6,966 nucleotides of DNA, taken from assembly GCA_035254305.1 (NCBI GenBank), contig DATFAS010000272.1, forward strand, positions 1 through 6,966, given 5' to 3'. Shown in pieces: positions 1 to 5,611 of this stretch (positions within the stretch are counted from its first letter, which is position 1; every line of letters starts with the position of its first letter). The translations under genes and the position numbers were made by a program. This stretch comes from DATFAS01 sp035254305 (lineage in GTDB: Bacteria > Bacillota > Bacilli > Aneurinibacillales > RAOX-1). The notes under the pieces are model-generated. The model ran no database searches. It saw nothing but the letters and a program-made list of their open reading frames with translations, and had not been told where the DNA came from.

Positions 1-9
1 GCCACCTCC
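1..9 (-). promoter_or_regulatory. Ribosome binding site of a leftward gene starting outside the window
   Basis: Read on the minus strand, the last bases before the left edge are GGAGGTGGC, a near-perfect Shine-Dalgarno. A start codon would fall within a few bases outside the window. No minus-strand reading frame in 1-160 looks coding, so this reads as the leader of a gene transcribed away from adhA. The gene itself cannot be seen. A near-palindrome centred on TAACGTTA (34-41) and a TATAAT-like box on the minus strand (51 down to 46) lie in its leader. I found no convincing -35 box for them. Confidence 0.4.
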
Positions 10-160
10 ATTCGTGAAACATTATAAAAGATATAACGTTATCTTATTATATATAGGCGAATTTCTTCAACCATAATTTTAGAAATCCTATTTAACAAAT
101 TAGAAGATCCCTGCGTTAGGGTAGTTACCAGAATTCCCTAAAAGATAATGAACAACCTCA

Positions 161-190
161 CGTAATTTGTTGAGTAATCAACAAACTACG
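161..190. promoter_or_regulatory. Palindromic operator, third copy of the MarR-linked motif
   Basis: Bases 161-173 and 178-190 form a 13-bp inverted repeat with one mismatch around a GTAA centre. Its core, 166-185, is TTTGTTG-N6-CAACAAA with perfect 7-bp arms. The same arms and the same 6-base spacing recur at 6749-6768 and, with one mismatch, at 6796-6815 in front of the marR gene. The site ends 17 bases before the -35 box of the likely adhA promoter and lies between adhA and the presumed leftward gene. Binding by the MarR protein is inferred from the shared sequence only. Confidence 0.5.
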
Positions 191-202
191 TTGTTTTAAC
201 CA

Positions 203-230
203 TTGAAAGCATCTTGATTCTATTTATAAT
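203..230 (+). promoter_or_regulatory. Sigma-A-type promoter, probably for adhA
   Basis: TTGAAA at 203-208 and a perfect TATAAT at 225-230 are separated by 16 bases, close to the sigma-A consensus. Transcription would start near 237 and give a leader of about 120 bases that contains two inverted repeats. A weaker second candidate lies nearer the gene: TTGTCC at 294-299, 16 bases, then TAGGAT at 316-321. Confidence 0.5.
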
Positions 231-249
231 TATTATCAGATGTTGTTTT

Positions 250-283
250 GGACTGAACACACTAACTAACGAGTGTTGTGTCC
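250..283. repeat. Imperfect inverted repeat in the adhA leader
   Basis: GGACTGAACACACT (250-263) and AGTGTTGTGTCC (272-283) are imperfect reverse complements around an 8-base centre. They lie just downstream of the predicted transcription start, so they could be an operator or an RNA hairpin. There is no U-tract after the repeat, so it is not a terminator. Confidence 0.3.
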
Positions 284-302
284 TTAACGAAAATTGTCCG
301 AG

Positions 303-322
303 AATCCTAATTAAATAGGATT
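303..322. promoter_or_regulatory. Perfect palindrome close to the adhA start, possible operator
   Basis: AATCCTA (303-309) and TAGGATT (316-322) are perfect 7-bp arms around ATTAAA. The right part overlaps a possible -10 box (TAGGAT, 316-321). The 12 bases TTAAATAGGATT (311-322) occur again in inverted orientation at 84-95, on the side of the presumed leftward gene. This is the arrangement expected for a regulator acting on both divergent genes, but which regulator is unknown. Confidence 0.35.
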
Positions 323-360
323 GAAAAGAATCAAATTTCATGGATTGCAGGAGGTTATAT

Positions 361-1410
361 ATGATTATTACTAATGCACGTGCTGTATTCAGTCCAGAGG
401 GTCCGTTCAAGCTCACTACGATTGAACGCAGGGATCTTCAACCGCATGATGTCCTCATTGAGATTAAGTACGCTGGTATTTGCCACTCTGACATACATAC
501 AGCTCGGGGCGATTGGGGATCGGTGCAATATCCTCTCGTTCCAGGGCATGAGATCGCCGGAATTATTACACAGGTTGGTTCGGAAGTCACCAAGTATGCC
601 GTTGGCGACCGGGTAGGAGTAGGCTGCATGATTGACTCCTGCAGAGAGTGTGATAACTGTCGTAAGGGAGAGGAACAGTACTGTCTCAATGGAATGACGG
701 GTACCTATGCAGCTGTTGATAAGTACGGGCAGTATACGCAGGGCGGTTATTCCACCCACATCGTCGTAACGGAAGATTTTGTAGTCCGAATTCCGGACAA
801 CCTCGAGCTTGATGTGGCTGCTCCGCTATTGTGTGCAGGCATCACAACGTACTCACCGCTGCGCCATTGGGGAGCTGCACCTGGCAAGAAGGTTGCTGTT
901 GTAGGACTTGGTGGGCTTGGACATATGGCGGTGAAACTAGCTCACGCTATGGGGGCAGAAGTAACTGTTTTATCACAAACATTGAAGAAAAAAGAAGACG
1001 GTTTGAGGCTTGGAGCAGATCATTATTATGCCACAAGTGATTCAGAGACGTTTAAGAAATTGGCTGGTTCGTTTGATCTAATTGTAAATACTGTGAGTGC
1101 GAAGATCAATATTAACGCTTACCTGTCATTGCTGGCATTGGACGGTACACTGGTCAACGTTGGGGCGCCAGGAGAGCCGCTGTCACTTAACGTATTCTCC
1201 CTTATCCCTCGTCGCCGGTCGTTTGCTGGTTCTATGATCGGTGGCATTCGTGAAACACAGGAAATGCTTGATTTCTGTGGGGAACACCACATTGCTCCGG
1301 AGATCGAGGTTATTTCTGCCAATCAGATTGATGAAGCTTGGGAACGCGTACTAGCTTCAGATGTCCGGTACCGATTTGTGATCGACATTAGCACGATGGG
1401 GAACGAATAA
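361..1410 (+). CDS. adhA: Zinc-dependent NADP-type alcohol dehydrogenase (AdhA/YahK group)
   Basis: A 349-residue medium-chain dehydrogenase/reductase of the cinnamyl-alcohol-dehydrogenase-like group. It interconverts aldehydes and alcohols in the cytoplasm, usually as an aldehyde reductase. Catalytic zinc ligands are Cys41, His63 with Glu64 (GHE motif) and Cys158. The structural zinc site is Cys94, Cys97, Cys100 and Cys108. The Rossmann motif GLGGLG is at 182-187, and the SQTLKK segment (205-210) after the second strand suggests NADP(H) preference, which is inferred. The C-terminus ends in VRYRFVIDIST, as I recall for Bacillus subtilis AdhA, which is also about 349 residues. The start at 361 is chosen because AGGAGGT (349-355) sits at ideal spacing; an in-frame ATG at 340 would lie upstream of that site. 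The gene is visibly richer in G and C than its neighbours. No AdhR-like MerR gene is in the window. Carbonyl detoxification is plausible but not shown. Confidence 0.93.
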   Translation: MIITNARAVFSPEGPFKLTTIERRDLQPHDVLIEIKYAGICHSDIHTARGDWGSVQYPLVPGHEIAGIITQVGSEVTKYAVGDRVGVGCMIDSCRECDNCRKGEEQYCLNGMTGTYAAVDKYGQYTQGGYSTHIVVTEDFVVRIPDNLELDVAAPLLCAGITTYSPLRHWGAAPGKKVAVVGLGGLGHMAVKLAHAMGAEVTVLSQTLKKKEDGLRLGADHYYATSDSETFKKLAGSFDLIVNTVSAKININAYLSLLALDGTLVNVGAPGEPLSLNVFSLIPRRRSFAGSMIGGIRETQEMLDFCGEHHIAPEIEVISANQIDEAWERVLASDVRYRFVIDISTMGNE

Positions 1411-1448
1411 CAAGTATATCTAACAACATATTAAGGGTCATGACAATA

Positions 1449-1498
1449 CAGGTGTGTCTCCATACTTGATGGAAATAGGGGGACACAACAAGCACCTG
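1449..1498 (+). other. Possible structured RNA pairing against the adhA terminator
   Basis: Three nested helices can form: CAGGTG (1449-1454) with CACCTG (1493-1498), TGTC (1455-1458) with GACA (1482-1485), and TCCAT (1459-1463) with ATGGA (1469-1473) around a 5-base loop. The 3' side holds two bulges, AATAGGGG and CAACAAG. The outer 3' strand overlaps the 5' strand of the following terminator (1494-1499), so the two structures exclude each other, as in attenuators. I do not recognise a known riboswitch class. It starts 38 bases after the adhA stop, so it may simply be 3' untranslated structure. Confidence 0.25.
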
Positions 1499-1535
1499 AT
1501 TCCTGTATGGATACGGACTCAGGTTATTTTCTTTT
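1494..1535 (+). terminator. Rho-independent terminator after adhA
   Basis: ACCTGA (1494-1499) pairs with TCAGGT (1519-1524). Inside, TCC pairs with GGA and GTA with TAC around a TGGA loop. The stem is followed by TATTTTCTTTT (1525-1535). It lies 83 bases after the adhA stop and would separate adhA from the HEAT-repeat gene. The rest of the 348-base gap to 1758 holds a hairpin, GTGCTC (1672-1677) with GAGCAC (1686-1691), without a T-tract. It also holds a TTGACA (1627-1632) that lacks a good -10 box. Confidence 0.6.
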
Positions 1536-1758
1536 AAAAACTAAATTATTCTAGGTGCCTATCTAACAATATTCCCGTCTGTTCTTGCATGACATGAGCT
1601 GCTGTTTGCACTAAAATAAGTGGACTTTGACACATTTTAGGGATTGTAGAGATCGATGAAACATATTTTTGGTGCTCTGAAATTGGAGCACTACCGTTTC
1701 AATTCAGATGGGATAGTCTTAGAGTATCACCTTATAACGATTGATATAGGGGGAATAA

Positions 1759-2484
1759 ATGAAAAGTACTGATTCTCAGTTAAAAAGTCGTGGGAAGATT
1801 ACAAGTGAAGATTTACAACAATATAGCAATCATACACAAATTGAACTATTGGAAATGCTTAAATCCAAAGAAGCATATAAAAGAACGATCGCTGTGAAAA
1901 TATTATCAGAGAAATATAATTTGACCGATGATTTGATTCGTTTGTTTCTTCATACTCTTAAACAAGAGAAAAAACTTTATACAAAAATTGAATTATGTGA
2001 CGCACTTTTAAAAGGTGATGTTAAGTCTGCAAAGATTATGGTCGAATATTTAGGACAGATAGGCAATAATCAACATACAGTATTACCTACTATTGGTTTC
2101 AATAAGAAAGGTTATCCTTTACCTAGGGATATTATCGCCCGAACTTTGGCTCATATGAAAGAAGATATTCTACCAGTTTTAATGGATGTACTAAAGACAA
2201 ATAACATTCCTGCAATTAGAGAAGTTATTGATGCAATAGGGTTCATTTGTTTCTATAAAAAAATACATTCTAATAATCAAATTATTGATGCACTTATTCT
2301 ATGTTTAAGGAACAATTACAACGATAGCATTATTCGATGGAAATTGGTCAGAGCATTTGAAAGTTTTAACGACATTAATGTTATTAAAATTCTTACGGAA
2401 ATCGAACAAAACGATAGTCAATTGGTCATAAGAAACGAAGCAAAGAGGTCATTGAAAATTATTAATAGCCCATATGACACCTGA
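1759..2484 (+). CDS. HEAT-repeat protein of unknown function
   Basis: A 241-residue, lysine- and isoleucine-rich cytoplasmic protein with no signal peptide or membrane segment. From about residue 25 it is a run of paired amphipathic helices of the HEAT/Armadillo kind. Examples are around 38-52 (EAYKRTIAVKILSEKY), 124-160 and 176-235, where the last repeat ends RNEAKRSLKII. Such solenoids are protein-binding scaffolds; no catalytic motif is visible and no partner can be named. AGGGGG (1747-1752) lies six bases before the ATG. A possible -10 box TATAAC (1733-1738) has no clear -35. The gene is much more AT-rich than adhA. Its last four codons and its stop fall inside a decayed MBL-gene fragment that begins at 2471, so the natural C-terminus may have been replaced and the protein may be slightly truncated or extended. 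Confidence 0.75.
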   Translation: MKSTDSQLKSRGKITSEDLQQYSNHTQIELLEMLKSKEAYKRTIAVKILSEKYNLTDDLIRLFLHTLKQEKKLYTKIELCDALLKGDVKSAKIMVEYLGQIGNNQHTVLPTIGFNKKGYPLPRDIIARTLAHMKEDILPVLMDVLKTNNIPAIREVIDAIGFICFYKKIHSNNQIIDALILCLRNNYNDSIIRWKLVRAFESFNDINVIKILTEIEQNDSQLVIRNEAKRSLKIINSPYDT

Positions 2485-2537
2485 GCAAGCTGTACAGGCT
2501 TATAAAGATGTAATATGATGTTAATGCATTGGAGAGG
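2471..2537 (+). pseudogene. Remnant of a second MBL-fold hydrolase gene
   Basis: Bases 2471-2512 match 5242-5283 of the intact MBL gene at 35 of 42 positions. After an exact 10-base gap (5284-5293 of the intact gene is missing), the match resumes at 2513 with ATATGATG. The encoded peptide is HMTPEQAVQAYKDV and then, in another frame, MMLMHW. It corresponds to residues 296-319 of the intact protein (HMTPEEAVQAH and MMLAHW). The gap shifts the frame and a TAG follows at once. Nothing recognisable of that family is left on either side, so this is a scrap of a paralogue. No coding signal is seen in 2538-2626. Confidence 0.7.
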
Positions 2538-2626
2538 TTAGTTGTTTTATATGCGTTGTTTGAGTTCGTGCTTGCAAACCTGACGATGTACAATGTCCGG
2601 AGATTAACATTTTCCTAACACTACCC

Positions 2627-2927
2627 CTATTTCACTCCTAACTTTTCTCTAACTACTGCTCCCGGAACCTTTTCCAGCCATCCATGTTGCATAAGGATAT
2701 CTGCTCCATCCTTGGCATACAGTCCAATTTCTGCAGTAAGACGGGAAAAAATACATCAAATCCTTTCTTGTACTTGTTGACATCGCTAGTCCATAGTTAC
2801 CAATCCCTGTACTGATAAGAAGGGTAGTTAGCGTCATTATTAGCTTATCGGAGAAAGGGGCTATGGCTGAGTCGGTGACTTCAATCTCCCAATCTGCCAT
2901 GGCAGATAAATGTTCCTTCTCTAATCA
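2627..2927 (-). pseudogene. Decayed DUF3231-family gene (C-terminal part)
   Basis: Read on the minus strand, the conserved frame begins right after an in-frame TGA (2927 to 2925) with LEKEHLSAMADWEIEVTDS, then APFSDKLIM, ISTGIGNYGLAMSTSTRKDL. The frame is lost at the A-run 2746-2751 (T-run on the coding strand). It resumes one frame over with RLTAEIGLYAKDGADIL, then QHGWLEKVPG, and ends at a TAG (2629 to 2627). PFSDKLM, the IGNYG block, RLxAEI and NGWLE-like motifs mark DUF3231, a Bacillus family with two such domains and over 300 residues; its function is not established. Here only the last half-domain remains, with one upstream stop and one frameshift. An 83-residue open frame beginning at 2900 is the undamaged middle of this relic, not a separate gene. 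Confidence 0.7.
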
Positions 2928-2998
2928 AAAAATACCCGCCTGATTGAAACGAAGGCATTGAAAAAGTCCATCATTTAATAAATGAAAAATGATGAAAG

Positions 2999-3037
2999 AA
3001 AAACCAGCCTCTAGAAATGATTCTAAGGCTGGTTTTT
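2999..3037. terminator. Strong bidirectional terminator, mainly serving the chemoreceptor gene
   Basis: AAAAACCAGCCT (2999-3010) and AGGCTGGTTTTT (3026-3037) are perfect 12-base arms. Inside them TAGAA (3012-3016) pairs with TTCTA (3021-3025), leaving one bulged C and an ATGA loop. Both strands end in T-runs, so it can stop transcription either way. It lies 60 bases beyond the stop of the minus-strand sensor gene. A weaker repeat, CATCATTT (2969-2976) with AAATGATG (2987-2994), precedes it. Confidence 0.85.
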
Positions 3038-3043
3038 CATAGG

Positions 3044-3064
3044 AGGGGGCATTTTTTACCCCCT
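3044..3064. repeat. GC-rich hairpin between sensor gene and terminator
   Basis: AGGGGG (3044-3049) and CCCCCT (3059-3064) form a perfect 6-bp stem around CATTTTTTA. It lies just after the stop codon of the minus-strand sensor gene and before the main terminator. It may protect the 3' end of the message or assist termination. Confidence 0.4.
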
Positions 3065-3098
3065 AATAAGCCAATTCTCCGGTTATACTGGATTTCAT

Positions 3099-3974
3099 CT
3101 ATTTCATTAAACATTCTATTAAGCTAGATGCTGAACTCTCAATGGAGGTTATGTTTTCTGATATAGTGGATAGGGATGCTGACTGTTCTTGACTAAAGGT
3201 ATTATTTTCTTCAATATGTTTGGTTATGGTTTGGAATATATCTTGTATTTCTTTCAGAACGTCGTGAATTTCGATTACGGATTCGGAGCTCATGGCAGAG
3301 AGTTTTCGGACCTCGCTAGCAACTACAGCAAAACCCCTTCCCGCTTCTCCAACCCTTGCTGCTTCTATTGCAGCATTGAGACCAATGAGATTGCTTTGGG
3401 AAGCAATGCTTTTAATCATTTGCAAGACGTTTTCTACTTTTTTTACCTTTTCACCGGATGCAACAGCTGTTTGATAGGTGTGTTGGCTGGCGTTGGCAAT
3501 TTCTTTAGCAGCAGCAGTTGATTGTTGGATGACAGCAACCATTTGGTGAAGGTTATGATTAATGTGACTAACTGTTGAGGTGATAAGGTCTAGCTTTTCT
3601 TTATTTTCCAACCATAGCTTTACAACACGTACGGCAATCCCAACGAAGGTACGGACAATCCTAGGGTCTCCCGTAATACCTATATTGGCAAGGCGTTCTC
3701 CCCTATAGGTAATCGGGACATTTATCCCAGCTCTAACACCTTTAACCAAATCCTCTTCCTCAATGTTTACGATTCCTTCTTGGATTTCTCCATCTACAAC
3801 CTTCTTGGCCACAGAATGGAAATTCCCAATACGCCTTTTGTCAATTGCTGCAATTATAATACCGTCTTTATTTACTATGATAGCAGGTTGGTTGGTTTCA
3901 TCATATAAAATATCGCAGATCTCTTGAGCCATTTCCTTAGTTAGTAGATGTGCATAAGTGTTTGTATTTTCCAT
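3099..3974 (-). CDS. yfmS: Soluble methyl-accepting-type sensor with sugar-diacid recognition domain
   Basis: A 291-residue cytoplasmic chemoreceptor-like protein with no membrane segment. Residues about 10-122 (LLTKEMAQEICDILYDE through ITGDPRIVR) match the putative sugar-diacid recognition domain known from CdaR regulators. Residues about 130-291 are a methyl-accepting signalling coiled coil. Its conserved hairpin tip, IGLNAAIEAARVGEAGRGFA (about 197-216), contacts CheA and CheW. Domain order and length fit Bacillus subtilis YfmS (about 286 residues), as I recall it. The start at 3974 is chosen because AGGGGG (3987 down to 3982) sits seven bases upstream; the in-frame ATG at 4028 lacks such a site and lies at the predicted transcription start. 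It probably reports a cytoplasmic small molecule to the chemotaxis system. The ligand is unknown; the diacid name is inherited from the domain. It is a single-gene unit ending at the terminator near 3037. Confidence 0.9.
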   Translation of the reverse strand: MENTNTYAHLLTKEMAQEICDILYDETNQPAIIVNKDGIIIAAIDKRRIGNFHSVAKKVVDGEIQEGIVNIEEEDLVKGVRAGINVPITYRGERLANIGITGDPRIVRTFVGIAVRVVKLWLENKEKLDLITSTVSHINHNLHQMVAVIQQSTAAAKEIANASQHTYQTAVASGEKVKKVENVLQMIKSIASQSNLIGLNAAIEAARVGEAGRGFAVVASEVRKLSAMSSESVIEIHDVLKEIQDIFQTITKHIEENNTFSQEQSASLSTISENITSIESSASSLIECLMK

Positions 3975-4037
3975 TAGTAGTCCCCCTAATAATTTAAAAA
4001 ATTCTAATTTGATCTGATCATCTGACAAGTTATTTAA

Positions 4038-4066
4038 ATTATAGTACGAATTGTAATGTTTTGTAA
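4038..4066 (-). promoter_or_regulatory. Promoter of the soluble chemoreceptor gene
   Basis: On the minus strand a perfect TATAAT (4043 down to 4038) is preceded at 17 bases by TTACAA (4066 down to 4061), a weak -35. Transcription would begin near 4031, giving a leader of about 57 bases to the ATG at 3974. No sigma-D-type motility promoter is apparent. Confidence 0.4.
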
Positions 4067-4113
4067 TCAGAATTATTGAGATTTTTCAGGTTTTACTATG
4101 TGAGTTTTTTTTA

Positions 4114-4257
4114 GACAGAAAAATTACCACAATTAACGGCTCAACCTCAAATTTAGTTCATGATTATTTAGCTGGCTTTCAGACCGCTGGGATAGTAGGT
4201 GGCTTTTATTTTGGTACTACGGTAGGGATAGATTTCGGAAAATCGAACGTGGATTAA
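4114..4257 (+). pseudogene. Orphan coding tail, 47 codons without a start
   Basis: An open frame runs from DRKITTINGS through LVHDYLAGFQTAG, IVGGFYFGTTVGIDFGK to SNVD and a TAA at 4255-4257. The glycine-rich, orderly composition looks like the end of a real protein. There is no ATG, GTG or TTG with a ribosome site in front, and the frame runs back only to a TAA near 4052 through less protein-like sequence. I do not recognise the family. It is best read as the 3' remnant of a lost gene in the 328-base gap between the sensor and MBL genes. A chance open frame is possible. Confidence 0.3.
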
Positions 4258-4287
4258 AGAAGCGGATTGGACTGTGCAGATCTCAAG

Positions 4288-4316
4288 TTGAAGATATAGG
4301 TTAGTTAAAGTATAGT
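4288..4316 (+). promoter_or_regulatory. Sigma-A-type promoter of the MBL hydrolase gene
   Basis: TTGAAG (4288-4293) and TATAGT (4311-4316) are separated by exactly 17 bases. Transcription would start near 4323, about 34 bases before the ATG at 4357. AAAGGA (4346-4351) is the ribosome site, with a short 5-base spacing. Confidence 0.6.
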
Positions 4317-4356
4317 CTTTACTAATAAAGGTTTTAAGCCCACAGAAAGGAAATGA

Positions 4357-5475
4357 ATGATAAAAATAATGATGTATATATTCATTTTTTTAGTTGTATT
4401 ATTTGTATTATTTGTTGCTATTACTTTGTTTATAAACCTAGCTCCAGTATTCGGCGGTAACATAAGTAAGGAACAAAAAGAGGAATATCGTGAGTTTGAT
4501 CATTATGTTAACGGGAAATTTGTCAATCAGGTGCCAACAAAAATGGATATGAGTGCATCGGATTACTTCTCTATGATTAAGGATTTGATTTCAGGTGGTA
4601 AAGACCGTAATCCTTCTAGTAAAATTCCTGTTTCTGATGTTGATTGGAACAAAATGAATAGTGATGAAGATAGTCTAATTTGGTTTGGTCATTCTGCTTT
4701 TATGATTAGTATTGATAGTAAAAAAATTCTCATAGACCCCATGCTTGGTCCAGTTGCTTCGCCCGTTTCTTTTGTAGGAAGCAAACGCTACAGTGAAGAT
4801 ATGCTGCATATTATTGATGAAATGCCGCCTATTGATGCTGTATTTATTACTCATGATCATTACGATCATTTAGATTATCCATCTATACGAAAGCTGAAGG
4901 ACAAGGTCGATCATTTCTTTGTTCCTTACGGAGTAAGTGCTCACTTGATTCGATGGGGAGTGGCAAAAGAAAAAATTACAGAACTAAACTGGTGGGATGA
5001 AACGAAGTACCAGGGGTTAACGGTTGCATTGACTCCATCCAAGCACTTCTCTGGACGGGGGCTTTTAAATCGAGATACGACCCTTTGGGGTGGTTGGGTC
5101 ATTCTTGGAAAAGATACACGTCTCTATACCAGTGGAGATGGTGGTTATGATGCACACTTTAAAGAAATTGGGAAAAAATATGGACCTTTCGATATCACTT
5201 TAATTGAAGGCGGCCAATATGATCGACGATGGTCTTGGGTTCATATGACCCCCGAGGAAGCTGTACAGGCTCATGTAGATCTAAATGGGAAAAATATGAT
5301 GCTAGCTCATTGGGGAGCTTTTACGCTTGCTTATCATGGTTGGACAGAACCGATAGAACGAATGTTAATAGAAGCGAAGAAAGCCAATGTGAATTTCATT
5401 GCCCCAAAAATTGGAGAAACGGTTCCACTAACCGAAAAACTATTCATTCCTGTCTCTTTATGGTGGAAATCGTAA
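4357..5475 (+). CDS. Membrane-anchored MBL-fold hydrolase, NAPE-PLD/UlaG-like
   Basis: A 372-residue metallo-beta-lactamase-fold protein. Residues about 5-28 form one hydrophobic helix with no cleavage motif, probably a membrane anchor. The hydrolase domain begins near 106 (IWFGHSAF, then LIDPML). It carries the metal motif HDHYDH (His166, His168, Asp170, His171), His230 in SKHFSGR, Asp261 in SGDGGYD and His318 in AHWGAF, which together complete a two-metal site. The order GHSAF, DPML, THDHYDHLD and SKHFSGR is that of the NAPE-PLD/UlaG-like L-ascorbate lactonase and phospholipase D branch. A phosphodiester or lactone substrate is therefore likely, but the true one is unknown. The helix suggests action at the membrane. 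All expected metal ligands are present, so it should be active. It has its own promoter and terminator. A damaged paralogue fragment lies at 2471-2537. Confidence 0.88.
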   Translation: MIKIMMYIFIFLVVLFVLFVAITLFINLAPVFGGNISKEQKEEYREFDHYVNGKFVNQVPTKMDMSASDYFSMIKDLISGGKDRNPSSKIPVSDVDWNKMNSDEDSLIWFGHSAFMISIDSKKILIDPMLGPVASPVSFVGSKRYSEDMLHIIDEMPPIDAVFITHDHYDHLDYPSIRKLKDKVDHFFVPYGVSAHLIRWGVAKEKITELNWWDETKYQGLTVALTPSKHFSGRGLLNRDTTLWGGWVILGKDTRLYTSGDGGYDAHFKEIGKKYGPFDITLIEGGQYDRRWSWVHMTPEEAVQAHVDLNGKNMMLAHWGAFTLAYHGWTEPIERMLIEAKKANVNFIAPKIGETVPLTEKLFIPVSLWWKS

Positions 5476-5566
5476 GTTGTTAAAAACAACGCTGGAATGT
5501 GGGTGCTGCTATATTCTATGGGTAATTCAAAACTGGCTGACCTCATAATACGACAGGATTCCATTG

Positions 5567-5598
5567 TAAAGGAGCCAATATTAATCATGGCTCCTTTA
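5567..5598. terminator. Terminator between convergent genes
   Basis: TAAAGGAGCC (5567-5576) and GGCTCCTTTA (5589-5598) are perfect 10-bp arms around a 12-base loop, followed on the plus strand by TTCATTGTT. It lies between the MBL gene (stop at 5475) and the YczE-type gene (minus strand, stop at 5612) and can serve both. A smaller palindrome, GTTGTT-AAA-AACAAC (5476-5490), directly follows the MBL stop codon. Confidence 0.7.
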
Positions 5599-5611
5599 TT
5601 CATTGTTAAGA

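Noticed and set aside
355..759. Minus-strand open frame of 134 codons opposite adhA, and smaller frames at 186-416, 438-689 and 1119-1322
   Set aside because: They lie antisense to a clearly conserved gene or run into its leader, have no ribosome sites, and their translations show no family features.
11..1257. Short repeat ATTCGTGAAACA at 10-21 and 1246-1257
   Set aside because: An isolated 12-base match, one copy inside adhA coding sequence, with no symmetry or promoter association; treated as chance.
1627..1655. Perfect TTGACA at 1627-1632 as promoter of the HEAT-repeat gene
   Set aside because: No acceptable -10 box at 16-18 bases; the nearest candidate, TAGAGA, is only 14 bases away.
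1546..1706. Minus-strand open stretch of about 50 codons ending with QTAAHVMQEQTGILLDRHLE
   Set aside because: The end looks somewhat protein-like, but there is no start with a ribosome site, the length is within chance, and I cannot match a family. It could be another relic.
2649..2900. A stand-alone 83-residue hypothetical protein on the minus strand
   Set aside because: Its first part is DUF3231 sequence continuing upstream past the ATG to an in-frame stop, and its last part is out of frame relative to the family. It is part of a pseudogene.
5334..5603. Minus-strand open frame of 89 codons over the MBL gene end and the terminator
   Set aside because: About half is antisense to the conserved MBL gene, its start lies beside the terminator hairpin, and I see no recognisable motif. 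A small real gene is not excluded but not supported.
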